A stretch of 45,383 bases of DNA from Paludibacteraceae bacterium (GCA_017630395.1 JAGBVI010000002.1:1-45383), one strand, 5' to 3'. Counted from the first letter of the stretch, positions 1-8,451 are shown. The notes: generated by a model from the sequence alone, not told the origin. Program-made: numbers and translations.

Positions 1-136
1 GAATTTATAGAACTCACCTTAAACCTATTTTTATTCTCCTTTTTTGATAATAGTCCACTATTTTCTGCAAAAGAAGACTAAAAATAGATTTAAAAATCTC
101 TCTCAAATATGCTCGAAATAAAATTTAAACAACTTC
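1..136. repeat. Family B right end followed by family A remnant (window edge)
   Basis: Bases 1-20 match the family B right terminus (GAATTTATAGAACTCACCTT). They are followed by the right two thirds of a family A element: the GATAATAGTCCACTATT core at about 45-61 and the right terminus AAATTTAAACAACTTC ending at 136. The element is cut by the window edge and lacks the A left terminus, so this is a mosaic or truncated copy. Confidence 0.75.
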
Positions 137-513
137 TAAAAAGATAAAAAAAGCGACCCTTGTATCACTACAAAAATCGCTACTGAAATAATCTATTTAT
201 ATGAGAAAGTAGGTTATCATTTTAATACCATTGTGGTCTTGTTTCGATAATAAAACAGAATGACTCAAAAAAATGTTCATGACAACGAATAATTTTTTCT
301 TATTAGACACTTTTTATTTGCAGACTTACAGTTATAAGATGCACATCATATCGACGAATTTAGAAACATCTCATTGGACATAATTTCTCTTCATTCAAAA
401 AAAATAAAAAAAATAAATCACCCTATCCTACTTTTTCTTCTTTCCTTTGTTACTCTATGTAACGAAACAATTGTCAAAAAAATATTTATGTTCAACTTAT
501 AAACTAATAATGT
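137..513. other. Intergenic region upstream of sugar symporter
   Basis: No credible gene is visible. A small hairpin at about 151-181 (AGCGA/TCGCT outer stem, TTGTA/TACAA inner stem) could be a weak terminator for a gene to the left of the window. I see no clear TAnnTTTG promoter box for the downstream symporter. The rest is AT-rich and unstructured. Confidence 0.4.
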
Positions 514-1917
514 ATGTATAACAAAAATTTAGTGTGGATAATTGCCGCCATTGCCGCAACCGGCGGTTTGCTTTTCGGATTTGATACCGGTGTAATATCA
601 GGAGCAATTCCCTTTCTCAGAAACGACTTTCAATTAACTGATAGTCAAATAGAAAACATTACAGCATTCGGTTTAATTGGAGCTGTAATCGGAGCCTTAG
701 TTTGTGGTCGTCTTACAGATATTTTAGGAAGACGAAGAGTAATTTTAGGCTCAGCATTTGTCTTTGTAACGGGGGCATTATGGAGTGGAATTGCTCCTAA
801 CGTGACTCAACTTTTAATATCTCGCCTATACTTAGGTTTAGCTATTGGAGTTTCATCATTTGCAACACCTTTATACATTGCAGAAATTTCTCCTACAAAA
901 ATCAGAGGAACCTTAGTATCAATGTTCCAACTATTAATTACTGTAGGTATCTTAGCTGCCTACATTAGCGATAGTTTATTGGCTGATAATAGTAACCCTG
1001 AAAGTTGGAGACCCATGTTCTATGTAGGTGTTATCCCCGCTATCATTTTGTACATTGGAATGTATTTTCTTCCGGAAACTCCGCGATGGTTAATGAGCAA
1101 GGGGCGTGAAGCTGAAGCCTTAAAAGTACTTCGAAAGACAGAAGACCCTAAACTGGTTGAAAAATCCATTGATAATATGCGAAAAGAGATTCAACAAGAC
1201 AAATCTCAAATGCCTTGGACAGAGATATTTAAACCTTGGATGAGGAATGCTCTAATCATTGCTGTAGGAATTATGTTTTTTCAACAATTTGTAGGTATAA
1301 ACACTGTTATCTACTATAGTCCCGACATATTTTTACGAGCAGGATTCAATGGCAACCAAGCAGCTATTTGGGCATCAGTATCAGTTGGTGTAGTGAACGT
1401 CTTATTCACGATTCTTTCTCTTTTCCTTATTGATAAAATAGGAAGACGAAAGCTATTTTTTATCGGAACAGCCGGTATTTTTGCATCCTTAGTGCTTATT
1501 GGAGCATGCTTTGCGCTTAGTGATGCATTAGGTGAATTTACAAAAATAGTGTTAGTAGCATCCATGTTGATCTATATTGCATTTTTTGCTATAAGCCTTG
1601 GTCCTTTAGCTTGGTTGATAATATCCGAAATATTCCCATTAAAAGTACGTGGATTAGGCTCTTCAATCGGGTCTCTTGCTAACTGGGGATTCAATACACT
1701 GGTTGCATGGACATTCTTTAAAATGATTGGTGGATTCAACTACTTGTTGGGAGGGGAAAACATAGCCATCGCCTCCACATTTTGGGTATTTGCAGCAATT
1801 TCTTTAATCGCGCTTCTTTGGGGATATTTCTACATTCCTGAAACCAAAGGTGTTTCTCTAGAAAAAATCGAAGAGCATTGGAGAAAAAAAGGAAGTCCAA
1901 GAAGTTTGTCTAACTAA
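514..1917 (+). CDS. Sugar porter family MFS transporter (sugar:H+ symporter, XylE/AraE-like)
   Basis: A 467-residue inner-membrane protein of the sugar porter branch of the major facilitator superfamily, which couples hexose or pentose uptake to protons. Diagnostic motifs are all present: GGLLFGFDTGVISGA in TM1 (residues 17-31), the loop 2-3 signature GRLTDILGRRR (65-75), PETPRWL before the central loop (187-193), QQFVGINTVIYYSP in TM7 (257-270), a second DKIGRRK and the C-terminal PETKGVSLEKIE. About 12 hydrophobic segments and a normal family length suggest it is intact. An ATG 4 bases upstream (510) is followed at once by a stop, so 514 is the start. It stands alone, with repeats on both sides and no catabolic genes adjacent, so the sugar cannot be deduced. 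Confidence 0.9.
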   Translation: MYNKNLVWIIAAIAATGGLLFGFDTGVISGAIPFLRNDFQLTDSQIENITAFGLIGAVIGALVCGRLTDILGRRRVILGSAFVFVTGALWSGIAPNVTQLLISRLYLGLAIGVSSFATPLYIAEISPTKIRGTLVSMFQLLITVGILAAYISDSLLADNSNPESWRPMFYVGVIPAIILYIGMYFLPETPRWLMSKGREAEALKVLRKTEDPKLVEKSIDNMRKEIQQDKSQMPWTEIFKPWMRNALIIAVGIMFFQQFVGINTVIYYSPDIFLRAGFNGNQAAIWASVSVGVVNVLFTILSLFLIDKIGRRKLFFIGTAGIFASLVLIGACFALSDALGEFTKIVLVASMLIYIAFFAISLGPLAWLIISEIFPLKVRGLGSSIGSLANWGFNTLVAWTFFKMIGGFNYLLGGENIAIASTFWVFAAISLIALLWGYFYIPETKGVSLEKIEEHWRKKGSPRSLSN

Positions 1918-1939
1918 CCATTTTATGAGGGTTCTATAA

Positions 1940-2131
1940 GAAGCTGTTTAAATTTTATTATAAAATTGATTTTGAGCTTCGCTCTCTTTTTTTCGGCATC
2001 TTTGAAGCGCTTTTTAAGCTATTTTGACTATTCTTTTTTTGATAATAGTCCACTATTAACTTCAAAAGAATAATAAAAATAATCTTAAAAATCACTCTCA
2101 AATATGCTCGAAATAAAATTTAAACAACTTC
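1940..2131. repeat. Family A MITE-like element with TAA duplication
   Basis: A 192-bp element with terminal inverted repeats GAAGCTGTTTAAATTTTATT and, at the other end, AATAAAATTTAAACAACTTC. It is flanked on both sides by TAA (1937-1939 and 2132-2134). Removing the element and one TAA restores an intact family B left terminus. There is no coding capacity. The interior is itself a long imperfect palindrome centred near GATAATAGTCCACTATTA. Confidence 0.8.
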
Positions 2132-2156
2132 TAAATTTATTTTGTAGGATTTTTGA

Positions 2157-2254
2157 AGGTAACTTCTATAAATTAGGTCGAGATGTTTTTGCAAAGCATC
2201 CGAAACAAAAATTATGACACAAATAATAAAAATCGTAATTTATAGAAGTTACCT
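2157..2254. repeat. Family C short inverted-repeat element
   Basis: About 98 bp with termini AGGTAACTTCTATAAATTA and TAATTTATAGAAGTTACCT, a perfect 19-bp inverted repeat. It sits inside the family B element, flanked by GA (or GAA) on both sides, suggesting a 2-3 bp target duplication. Its termini resemble those of family B (AGGTGAGTTCTATAAATTCA), so the two may share a transposase. Confidence 0.65.
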
Positions 2255-2334
2255 GAATTATTTCGAGTAAATTGCAGAGTAAAAAAAAAGAGAAGAGAAG
2301 TGCAAACACTGTAATCAACTGAGAAACAATAATA

Positions 2335-2509
2335 AAAACGTTTAAATTTTATTTTATTTCATTTTGAGTTTCACTCTTCTTCGCTACATCTTTTAGATGC
2401 TTTTAATCTATTTTTATCATTATTTTTTTGATAATAATCCACTATTAACAGCAAAATAATAATCTTAAAAATCCCTATCAAATATGCACGAAATAAAATT
2501 AAAACAGCG
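2335..2509. repeat. Degenerate family A element nested in family B
   Basis: A recognisable A copy: GTTTAAATTTTATT near the left end, the GATAATAATCCACTATTA core, and CACGAAATAAAATTAAAACAGC at the right end. The outer terminal bases have decayed, so the borders are approximate. The flanking sequence rejoins as the family B interior (AACAATATTGCCGGAATAAATC). Confidence 0.6.
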
Positions 2510-2610
2510 CATATATTGCCGGAATAAATCAAAAAACACCGAAAGGGTTACCAACAGACGGTTAATCCCTTAAAATTTATAAAAGTGAACTTATAAAACT
2601 CTCCTTATTT

Positions 2611-2680
2611 AGGTCGGAATGGTTTTGAAAGTTATTTTGGAGTACATATAACCAAATACTAAACAAAAACATCTCGACCT
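2611..2680. repeat. Small inverted repeat related to the interior of element C
   Basis: Ends AGGTCGGAATGGTTTT and AAAACATCTCGACCT form an imperfect inverted repeat. The right half, read in reverse complement (AGGTCGAGATGTTTTTG), matches the interior of the C element at about 2176-2192. It is non-coding and probably another decayed short mobile repeat. Confidence 0.45.
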
Positions 2681-2739
2681 AAGACTACTTAAAACCACCT
2701 AAAACAATAGAAAAATTTAGTCTCTAACACCATTAAAAT

Positions 2740-2942
2740 CATAGCCAATATACCTTGAATTAAATTTTAAGGCGGAGGGCATATTTCGACTAGATTACTA
2801 ACGAAAGAATGGAGCTGTGTAAGCACTATGACCATCTAACAAACAGCATATTATCAAAATAATACAATCAGCACCGAAAAGTTTATATTCAACGATTTAT
2901 CCCTTTAAAATTTATAACGAAAAACTTATAGAACTCACCTTA
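2740..2942. repeat. Degenerate family B element
   Basis: The interior shows the B landmarks in order: TTTCGACTAGATTACTAACGAAAG, GTGTAAGCACTATGACC, ACAAACAGCA, ACCGAAAAGTTTAT and CGATTTATCCC. The right terminus ACTTATAGAACTCACCTTA is well preserved. The left terminus has decayed, so its border is approximate. Confidence 0.55.
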
Positions 2943-3046
2943 ATAAAATTTTAACAACTAAATTTTCAAAAAAAAATACTAACTATTGACTTTAAAAAGA
3001 AAAAGATTTATAACTTTGTCGAAAAGAAGAAAAATAGTCTTTTTTA

Positions 3047-3235
3047 GAAGTTGTTTAAATTTTATTTCGAGCCTATTTAAGAGCAATTTTAAAATCTATT
3101 TTTAGTCTTCTTTTGCAGAAGATAGTGGACTATTACCAAAAAAGAAGAATAAAAATAGAAAGAATCTCAAAGATGCCGAAAATAAGAGAGTGGAACTCTA
3201 AAATATTTTTTAATAATAAAATTTAAAACAACTTC
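3047..3235. repeat. Family A MITE-like element with TTA duplication
   Basis: A 189-bp copy with termini GAAGTTGTTTAAATTTTATT and ATAAAATTTAAAACAACTTC, flanked by TTA at 3044-3046 and 3236-3238. Its two halves can pair over most of their length (for example TAAAATCTATTTTTAGTCTTC with GAAGAATAAAAATAGAAAG). It ends only about 25 bp before the candidate ilv promoter. Confidence 0.8.
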
Positions 3236-3260
3236 TTATAATCGTATTAGTGATATGGTT

Positions 3261-3268
3261 TCTCTTTG
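3261..3268 (+). promoter_or_regulatory. Possible -7 box of the ilv operon
   Basis: TCTCTTTG differs from the Bacteroidota -7 consensus TAnnTTTG at one of the fixed positions. It lies 45 bp upstream of the leader ORF, a sensible distance for a leader transcript. No clear -33 TTG is seen, so this is a weak call based mainly on position. Confidence 0.35.
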
Positions 3269-3312
3269 GAAAGGAGATAATCAAAAAACTTAACGAATTA
3301 ATAACATTTAAA

Positions 3313-3369
3313 ATGAAAAACTTTATCTCAAATATCCTTCTCGTAATTTTGGTGGTCGTGACAGACTAA
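3313..3369 (+). CDS. ilvL: ilv operon leader peptide
   Basis: An 18-codon ORF encoding MKNFISNILLVILVVVTD. Eleven of its 18 residues are Ile, Leu or Val, with an unbroken run ILLVILVVV (residues 8-16). These are the end products of the operon that follows, as in proteobacterial ilv leader peptides. It ends 38 bases before a strong terminator hairpin (3408-3438) and 89 bases before ilvD. The product itself presumably has no function; what matters is ribosome stalling at its Ile/Leu/Val codons. The start ATG follows an A-rich stretch, the usual weak ribosome-binding context of this phylum. Confidence 0.8.
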   Translation: MKNFISNILLVILVVVTD

Positions 3370-3377
3370 CAAAGAGC

Positions 3378-3441
3378 GAGAAAGTTTTGTATTGAAAGGA
3401 CAATGTAAACTCTTTCTCCGAAAAAAGGGGGAAGGGTTTTT
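3378..3441 (+). terminator. ilv attenuator: terminator with competing antiterminator strand
   Basis: The terminator stem is AACTCTTTCTCC (3408-3419) paired with GGGGGAAGGGTT (3427-3438): 12 continuous pairs including three G-U, a 7-nt loop and a U-rich tail. Upstream, GAGAAAG (3378-3384) is perfectly complementary to CTTTCTC inside the 5' arm and can therefore form an antiterminator. That strand starts 9 nt after the leader stop codon. A ribosome at the stop would mask it and allow termination, while a ribosome stalled on the Ile/Leu/Val codons would leave it free. This is the classical attenuation geometry. Confidence 0.78.
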
Positions 3442-3458
3442 ATTTTAAAGGATATAAT

Positions 3459-5288
3459 ATGAAAAATGAATTAAGAAGTGCATTCAGCACACAAGGCAGA
3501 CGCATGGCGGGGGCTCGTGCATTGTGGAGAGCAAATGGGATGAAAGAAGAACAAATTGGCAAACCAATCATTGCCATAGTTAATTCATTCACTCAATTTG
3601 TACCCGGACATGTTCACTTACATAAAATAGGGCAATTAGTAAAAAAAGAAATTGAGGCACTTGGGTGTTTTGCAGCAGAGTTTAACACGATTGCTATCGA
3701 TGATGGTATTGCAATGGGACATGATGGAATGTTGTACTCGCTACCATCCAGAGATTTAATTGCTGATAGTGTAGAATACATGGTGAATGCACATAAAGCG
3801 GATGCAATGGTGTGTATAAGCAACTGTGACAAAATTACTCCGGGTATGTTAATGGCGACAATGCGCTTAAACATTCCTACTATCTTCGTATCCGGAGGAC
3901 CGATGGAAGCCGGCGAAAAAGGAGACGAGCATCTTGACTTGATTGATGCCATGATTCAAGCTGCAGACAGCAACGTTAGCGATAAAGAGGTAGAAATTAT
4001 AGAACGCTGTGCTTGTCCAACTTGTGGTTCTTGTTCTGGTATGTTTACAGCCAACTCTATGAACTGTCTAAATGAAGCCATCGGCTTGGCTCTTGCTGGG
4101 AACGGAACTATTGTTGCGACTCACAAAAACAGAGAAAACCTGTTTAAAAAAGCGGCTAAACTAATTGTAGAGAACACTTATAAATACTATAGAGACGGAG
4201 ATGAGAGTGTGCTTCCTCTATCCATTGCAACAAGAGCAGCATTCCTCAATGCCATGACATTAGATATTGCCATGGGAGGGTCAACCAATACCGTACTTCA
4301 TCTTTTAGCCATAGCAAATGAGGCAGGCGTAAATTTCACAATGGATGATATTGACTCCCTTTCAAGAAAAACACCTTGTTTATGTAAGGTTGCTCCAAAT
4401 ACAAAAAAATATCATATTCAAGATGTAAACAGAGCCGGTGGAATTATTTCCATCCTGTCCGAATTAAGTAAAGGGGGACTCCTTGATACTAGTGTCAAAC
4501 GCGTGGATGGATTTTCACTTAAGGAAGCTATCGAGCATTACGACATAACCAAAGAGAACTGTAGTGAAGAGGCTAAGAAAATATACTTAAGCGCACCAGC
4601 AAGAACAAGGAGTATCGAATTAGGCGGACAAGAAATGTATTATAAAACATTGGATACAGACCGCTCTGCAGGATGTATTCGAGCAATTGAATACGCCTAT
4701 ACGAAAGATGGAGGTTTGGGAGTTTTGAAAGGAAACATTGCTCAAGATGGATGCGTTATCAAAACTGCCGGAGTAGATGAAAGTATATGGAAATTTAGCG
4801 GTCCGGCCAAAGTGTATCATTCTCAAGACGATGCATGCGAGGGCATATTAGGCGGAGAAGTTGTATCCGGAGATGTGGTGGTAATCATACACGAAGGACC
4901 GAAAGGAGGTCCGGGAATGCAAGAGATGCTCTACCCTACCTCTTATATCAAATCAAAACACTTAGGTAAAGAGTGTGCTTTGATTACAGATGGACGATTT
5001 TCCGGAGGAACATCCGGACTCTCTATCGGTCACATTTCTCCGGAAGCAGCATCAGGAGGTAATATAGGCTTAATTAGAAATGGAGATATCATCGAAATTG
5101 ATATTCCCAACCGAAGCATCAATGTAAAATTGTCTGACCAAGAGTTAGCCAATAGGAGGAAAGAAGAAGAGTGTAAAGGAATTAATGCTTGGAAACCCAA
5201 CAGAAATCGACAAGTATCTAAATCATTGCGAGCATACGCCTGCATGGTTTCATCAGCAGATAAAGGAGGAATACGTATAATTGAATAA
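3459..5288 (+). CDS. ilvD: Dihydroxy-acid dehydratase
   Basis: A cytosolic Fe-S enzyme that dehydrates 2,3-dihydroxy-isovalerate and 2,3-dihydroxy-3-methylvalerate to the 2-keto acids in valine, isoleucine and leucine synthesis. At 609 residues it matches the E. coli IlvD type closely from end to end. The cluster cysteines appear in SNCDK (C123) and [11 protein letters not shown] (C186, C189, C192). Other family signatures are [44 protein letters not shown] and [12 protein letters not shown]. The start is preceded by AAAGGA at good spacing. First gene of the ilv operon, just behind the attenuator; its end lies 7 bases before the chosen ilvB ATG. Confidence 0.96.
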   Translation: MKNELRSAFSTQGRRMAGARALWRANGMKEEQIGKPIIAIVNSFTQFVPGHVHLHKIGQLVKKEIEALGCFAAEFNTIAIDDGIAMGHDGMLYSLPSRDLIADSVEYMVNAHKADAMVCISNCDKITPGMLMATMRLNIPTIFVSGGPMEAGEKGDEHLDLIDAMIQAADSNVSDKEVEIIERCACPTCGSCSGMFTANSMNCLNEAIGLALAGNGTIVATHKNRENLFKKAAKLIVENTYKYYRDGDESVLPLSIATRAAFLNAMTLDIAMGGSTNTVLHLLAIANEAGVNFTMDDIDSLSRKTPCLCKVAPNTKKYHIQDVNRAGGIISILSELSKGGLLDTSVKRVDGFSLKEAIEHYDITKENCSEEAKKIYLSAPARTRSIELGGQEMYYKTLDTDRSAGCIRAIEYAYTKDGGLGVLKGNIAQDGCVIKTAGVDESIWKFSGPAKVYHSQDDACEGILGGEVVSGDVVVIIHEGPKGGPGMQEMLYPTSYIKSKHLGKECALITDGRFSGGTSGLSIGHISPEAASGGNIGLIRNGDIIEIDIPNRSINVKLSDQELANRRKEEECKGINAWKPNRNRQVSKSLRAYACMVSSADKGGIRIIE

Positions 5289-5295
5289 AAGCGGT

Positions 5296-6996
5296 ATGGC
5301 AGAAAAAAAAATGAAAGGTTCTTATATTTTGATGGAAGCTCTAAAACAAGAAGGAGTAGATACTATATTTGGTTATCCCGGAGGAAATATCATTCCTGTT
5401 TTTGATGCCTTATATGACTATCAAGATGATTTCAACTATATACTAATGCGTCATGAACAAGCTGTCACTCACGCAGCAGAGGGATATGCAAGAGCTTCAG
5501 GGAAACCGGGAGTATGCATTGTAACATCCGGACCCGGAGCTACCAATACAATTACAGGCATTGGCGATGCCATGATGGATAGTACCCCTATGATTGTGAT
5601 AACAGGTCAAGCCAACGCAGCAAGCTTAGGTACAGATGCATTTCAAGAGATTGACCTTGTAGGTATAACTCAACCCATCACAAAATGGTCATACCAAATT
5701 AGACGTGCCGAAGATATTGCCTACGCAGTTGCTCGCGCATTTCATATTGCAACTACAGGAAGACCTGGACCGGTTGTATTAGATTTCGCAAAAAATGCCC
5801 AAAATGAATTATTTGAATTTCAACCGCAAAAAATATCAATTGCCAGAGGATATATACCTTATCCGGATCTTAATGAAAAACAAGTTGATGAGGTTGCGAA
5901 CCTAATAAATGAATCTAAAAAGCCGCTAGTTTTGGTTGGACAAGGAGTCATTTTAAGCAATGCAGAAAAAGAGTTACTGACTTTCTTGGAAAAAGCAGAT
6001 ATTCCTGCCGCTTCAACACTATTGGGATTATCTGCCATGCCATCCGACTTCCGACTTAACAAAGGATTTATCGGGATGCACGGAAATATCGCACCAAATA
6101 AAAAGACAAACGAATGTGATCTTTTAATTGGCATAGGTATGAGATTTGCCGATCGGGTAACTGGGAACGTTAAGACCTATGCCAAACAAGCAAAGATTGT
6201 CCATATAGACATAGATATATCCGAAATAGGAAAAAACATAAAAACAGATGCTAAAATTTTAGGAGATGCAAAAGAGGTATTGATTGCACTTACTAAAAAG
6301 ATTAAAGAAAACAATCATAGCGAGTGGATCGACTCTTTTAAAGCATTTGAAGAGGAAGAATACAATAAAGTTATAAAAAAATCTTTATATCCGTCCGTCG
6401 ATGCCCTTACAATGGGAGAAGTTGTTCGAAAAGTATCCGATGCAACTCATAAAGATGCAATATTGGTTACAGATGTTGGACAAAATCAAATGGAATCAGC
6501 AAGATATTTTCAATACACAAAAAGTCGAAGTATCGTCACTTCAGGAGGATTAGGAACAATGGGATTTGGACTACCTGCAGCCATTGGAGCTAAAATTGGT
6601 GTTCCGAATAGGACTGTTTGTATATTTGCCGGAGATGGAGGTTTCCAAATGAGTATTCAAGAATTGGGAACCATTATGCAAAGCAATATTGGGGTCAAAA
6701 TGATACTATTAAACAATAACTATTTGGGAATGGTACGTCAATGGCAAGAACTATTTTACCAAAAACGTTACTCCTCTACTCCAATGATAAACCCAGATTT
6801 CAATGCTATCGCATCAGCCTACAAAATTGCAAATAGAAAAGTAACAAAGAGAGATGAACTTGACGAGGCAATAAATGATATGCTTAGCAATGATGAAGCA
6901 TTTTTATTAGTAGTTGAAGTAGAAGAGAATGGTTTGGTATATCCAATGACTCCAGCAGGAGAAACAATTACCAATATACTTACCCCGGAAGATTAG
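5296..6996 (+). CDS. ilvB: Acetolactate synthase, large (catalytic) subunit
   Basis: A thiamine-diphosphate enzyme that condenses two pyruvates, or pyruvate and 2-ketobutyrate, in the first common step of branched-chain amino acid synthesis. At 566 residues it shows the three TPP-enzyme domains. The catalytic glutamate is E54 in MRHEQAVTHAAEGYARA. The ThDP/Mg motif GDGGFQMSIQELGT...NNNYLGM lies near residue 440, and the C-terminal region carries MVRQWQELFY. The ATG at 5296 is preferred over an in-frame TTG at 5281, which overlaps ilvD. It is followed by ilvN after 3 bases, so catalytic and regulatory subunits are coupled. Confidence 0.95.
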   Translation: MAEKKMKGSYILMEALKQEGVDTIFGYPGGNIIPVFDALYDYQDDFNYILMRHEQAVTHAAEGYARASGKPGVCIVTSGPGATNTITGIGDAMMDSTPMIVITGQANAASLGTDAFQEIDLVGITQPITKWSYQIRRAEDIAYAVARAFHIATTGRPGPVVLDFAKNAQNELFEFQPQKISIARGYIPYPDLNEKQVDEVANLINESKKPLVLVGQGVILSNAEKELLTFLEKADIPAASTLLGLSAMPSDFRLNKGFIGMHGNIAPNKKTNECDLLIGIGMRFADRVTGNVKTYAKQAKIVHIDIDISEIGKNIKTDAKILGDAKEVLIALTKKIKENNHSEWIDSFKAFEEEEYNKVIKKSLYPSVDALTMGEVVRKVSDATHKDAILVTDVGQNQMESARYFQYTKSRSIVTSGGLGTMGFGLPAAIGAKIGVPNRTVCIFAGDGGFQMSIQELGTIMQSNIGVKMILLNNNYLGMVRQWQELFYQKRYSSTPMINPDFNAIASAYKIANRKVTKRDELDEAINDMLSNDEAFLLVVEVEENGLVYPMTPAGETITNILTPED

Positions 6997-6999
6997 ATT

Positions 7000-7560
7000 A
7001 TGGAAAAAAAATTATATACAATCATCATATTCTCCGAAAATCATGTCGGATTATTAAATCAAATCAGTATTATCTTCACAAGAAGAGGGTTAAATATTGA
7101 AACACTCTCCGTTTCCCCCTCTGCTTTAGAAGGGATACACAAGTTTACCATTACAACCTATACAGATGAAAATACCATCGAAAAGGTTGTAAAACAAATC
7201 GACAAAAGAGTTGACATCATCAAATCATTCTACAACACAGATGAAGAGTTGGTATATCAAGAAATTGCATTGTATAAAATATCAACCGACGACTTTATTG
7301 CGTTGGAATCTAGCGAAGAACTAATTAGAAAATACAATATCCGAATTCTTGAAATGACTAAAAATTGTGTTGTTTTAGAAAAAACAGGACATTATAATGA
7401 GACTCAAGGATTATTTGATGAATTAAGTCAAAAAATGAAAGTTTTACAATTTATTCGTTCCGGAAGAATTGCAATTACAAAATCAAAAATCGAACGTCTT
7501 TCTGACATATTAGAAAAATATGAAGAAAGATGGAAAAAAACAGTTAATCATGGAGAATAA
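7000..7560 (+). CDS. ilvN: Acetolactate synthase, small (regulatory) subunit
   Basis: Regulatory partner of IlvB that confers valine feedback inhibition. The N-terminal ACT domain is clear (YTIIIFSENHVGLLNQIS, then the I-F-T-R-R-G-L-N-I-E-T-L segment at residues 27-38), followed by a C-terminal ALS_ss domain with GHYNETQGLFDEL and FIRSGRIAITK. At 186 residues it is within the usual 160-190 range. It starts 3 bases after ilvB and overlaps the following thioesterase gene by 11 bases. Confidence 0.93.
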   Translation: MEKKLYTIIIFSENHVGLLNQISIIFTRRGLNIETLSVSPSALEGIHKFTITTYTDENTIEKVVKQIDKRVDIIKSFYNTDEELVYQEIALYKISTDDFIALESSEELIRKYNIRILEMTKNCVVLEKTGHYNETQGLFDELSQKMKVLQFIRSGRIAITKSKIERLSDILEKYEERWKKTVNHGE

Positions 7561-8308
7561 AGTAGGAGAATATCATTTTACGATAAGACCCTTTGAGGTG
7601 GATTTTAGGAATAAACTCACCCTCCCTTTATTAATAAATTACCTCCTAAACGTTGCCGGTTATCATGCTGATGCAAGAGGATTTGGGATGGAGAAAATTA
7701 ACAAAGACAATCGCTCTTGGGTGCTATCCCGCATAGCTATTGAATTATATAAATATCCTGTCAACAACGATGAGATTATGATTCAAACATGGGTTGAGAA
7801 TGTGATGAAAATGTTCACACTCAGAAATTTTGCTATTGTAGGGAAAAATAATGAGATATACGGATATGCCAAAACAGTATGGGCAATGATAGACACAGTA
7901 ACTCGCAAACCGGTTTCCTTGACAGATGAAAAAATAAATTCTTTTATCTGCGATAAAGAGTGTCCTATCGAACGATCTGTTAAATTTGCAGCCCCCCAAT
8001 CAGAGAGTTTCCTTTGCGAAAATTTTAAAGTTAAATATAGCGACATTGACATTAATAAACACCTAAATAGTTCTAAATACGTCGAATACATTGTAGATGC
8101 ATTTTCACTACAAGAATTCAACGACAAGGATATATCAAGACTTGAAACAGAATTTGTGGAAGAATGTCTGTTTGGAGAAGAAATCAGTATTTTTAAAACT
8201 GAAATTTCAAAGCAAGAGTACTTGATTGACTTGAAAAACAACGAAGGTAAAACAGTCTGCAAAAGTAAAGTAAGATTTAATTCAACTGCAGCAAAACAAG
8301 ATTCTTAA
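7550..8308 (+). CDS. Acyl-ACP thioesterase (FatA/FatB-like)
   Basis: A 252-residue protein of the acyl-ACP thioesterase family, with two tandem hot-dog folds. It is expected to release fatty acids from acyl carrier protein in the cytosol. Visible signatures are the N-terminal strand EYHFTIRPFEVDF, NRSWVLSRIAIELYKYP, WAMIDTVTRKPVSL and the second-domain motif KVKYSDIDINKHLNSSKYVEYIVDAF, whose N-x-H-x-N-S-S-K is typical. The ATG at 7550 overlaps ilvN by 11 bases; an earlier ATG at 7520 would give a much longer overlap. A thioesterase inside the ilv operon is a known Bacteroidales arrangement. A link to branched acyl chains is plausible but inferred only. Confidence 0.88.
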   Translation: MENKVGEYHFTIRPFEVDFRNKLTLPLLINYLLNVAGYHADARGFGMEKINKDNRSWVLSRIAIELYKYPVNNDEIMIQTWVENVMKMFTLRNFAIVGKNNEIYGYAKTVWAMIDTVTRKPVSLTDEKINSFICDKECPIERSVKFAAPQSESFLCENFKVKYSDIDINKHLNSSKYVEYIVDAFSLQEFNDKDISRLETEFVEECLFGEEISIFKTEISKQEYLIDLKNNEGKTVCKSKVRFNSTAAKQDS

Positions 8309-8316
8309 TCCGGCTG

Positions 8317-8355
8317 TATACGCAATGAATTTAAGAATGCGTTTAGGATACATCT
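8317..8355 (+). terminator. Possible imperfect hairpin after the ilv operon
   Basis: TGTAT-ACGCA (8317 onward) can pair with TGCGT...ATACA (ending near 8355), with an internal bulge and no U-tract. It is a weak candidate for the 3' end of the ilv transcript, just before a new promoter at 8375. Confidence 0.3.
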
Positions 8356-8374
8356 GAAATCACTAAAAAATTCT

Positions 8375-8382
8375 TATCTTTG
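8375..8382 (+). promoter_or_regulatory. -7 promoter box for the mla-mutL operon
   Basis: TATCTTTG matches the Bacteroidota sigma -7 consensus TAnnTTTG exactly. It is placed 66 bp before mlaE and 7 bp before a 20-codon upstream ORF. No good -33 TTG is visible at the expected distance. Confidence 0.6.
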
Positions 8383-8388
8383 CTACTA

Positions 8389-8451
8389 ATGAAAATCGCA
8401 GAAGGAATAATAAAGACTTCTACAAAAAAAAGAAATAAAAATTTACTATGA
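8389..8451 (+). CDS. Possible 20-residue upstream ORF coupled to mlaE
   Basis: A short ORF encoding MKIAEGIIKTSTKKRNKNLL. It begins 7 bp after the -7 box, so the mRNA would be nearly leaderless, and it ends with TGA overlapping the mlaE ATG (ATGA at 8448-8451). The overlap suggests translational coupling. The peptide is lysine-rich and I recognise no homologue. It may be only a translated spacer. Confidence 0.35.
   Translation: MKIAEGIIKTSTKKRNKNLL

Larger units (their letters stand above)
1927..2606. repeat. Family B element carrying nested A, C and A elements
   Basis: The pieces of one B element can be rejoined across three inserts. The left terminus GAGGGTTCTATAA (1927-1939) is interrupted by an A element (1940-2131). 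It continues as AATTTATTTTGTAGGATTTTTGAA to 2157, is interrupted by a C element (about 2157-2254), and continues GAATTATTTCGAGTAAATTGCAGAG to about 2334. It is then interrupted by a degenerate A (about 2335-2509) and resumes at ATATTGCCGGAATAAATC, ending at CTTATAAAACTCTCC (2606). Each rejoined junction matches uninterrupted B copies elsewhere in the window, for example 15066-15258 and 29883-30082. Confidence 0.75.

Noticed and set aside
7745-8262. Minus-strand ORFs of 84 and 159 codons inside the thioesterase gene
   Set aside because: Antisense shadows; the plus-strand product is a recognisable enzyme.
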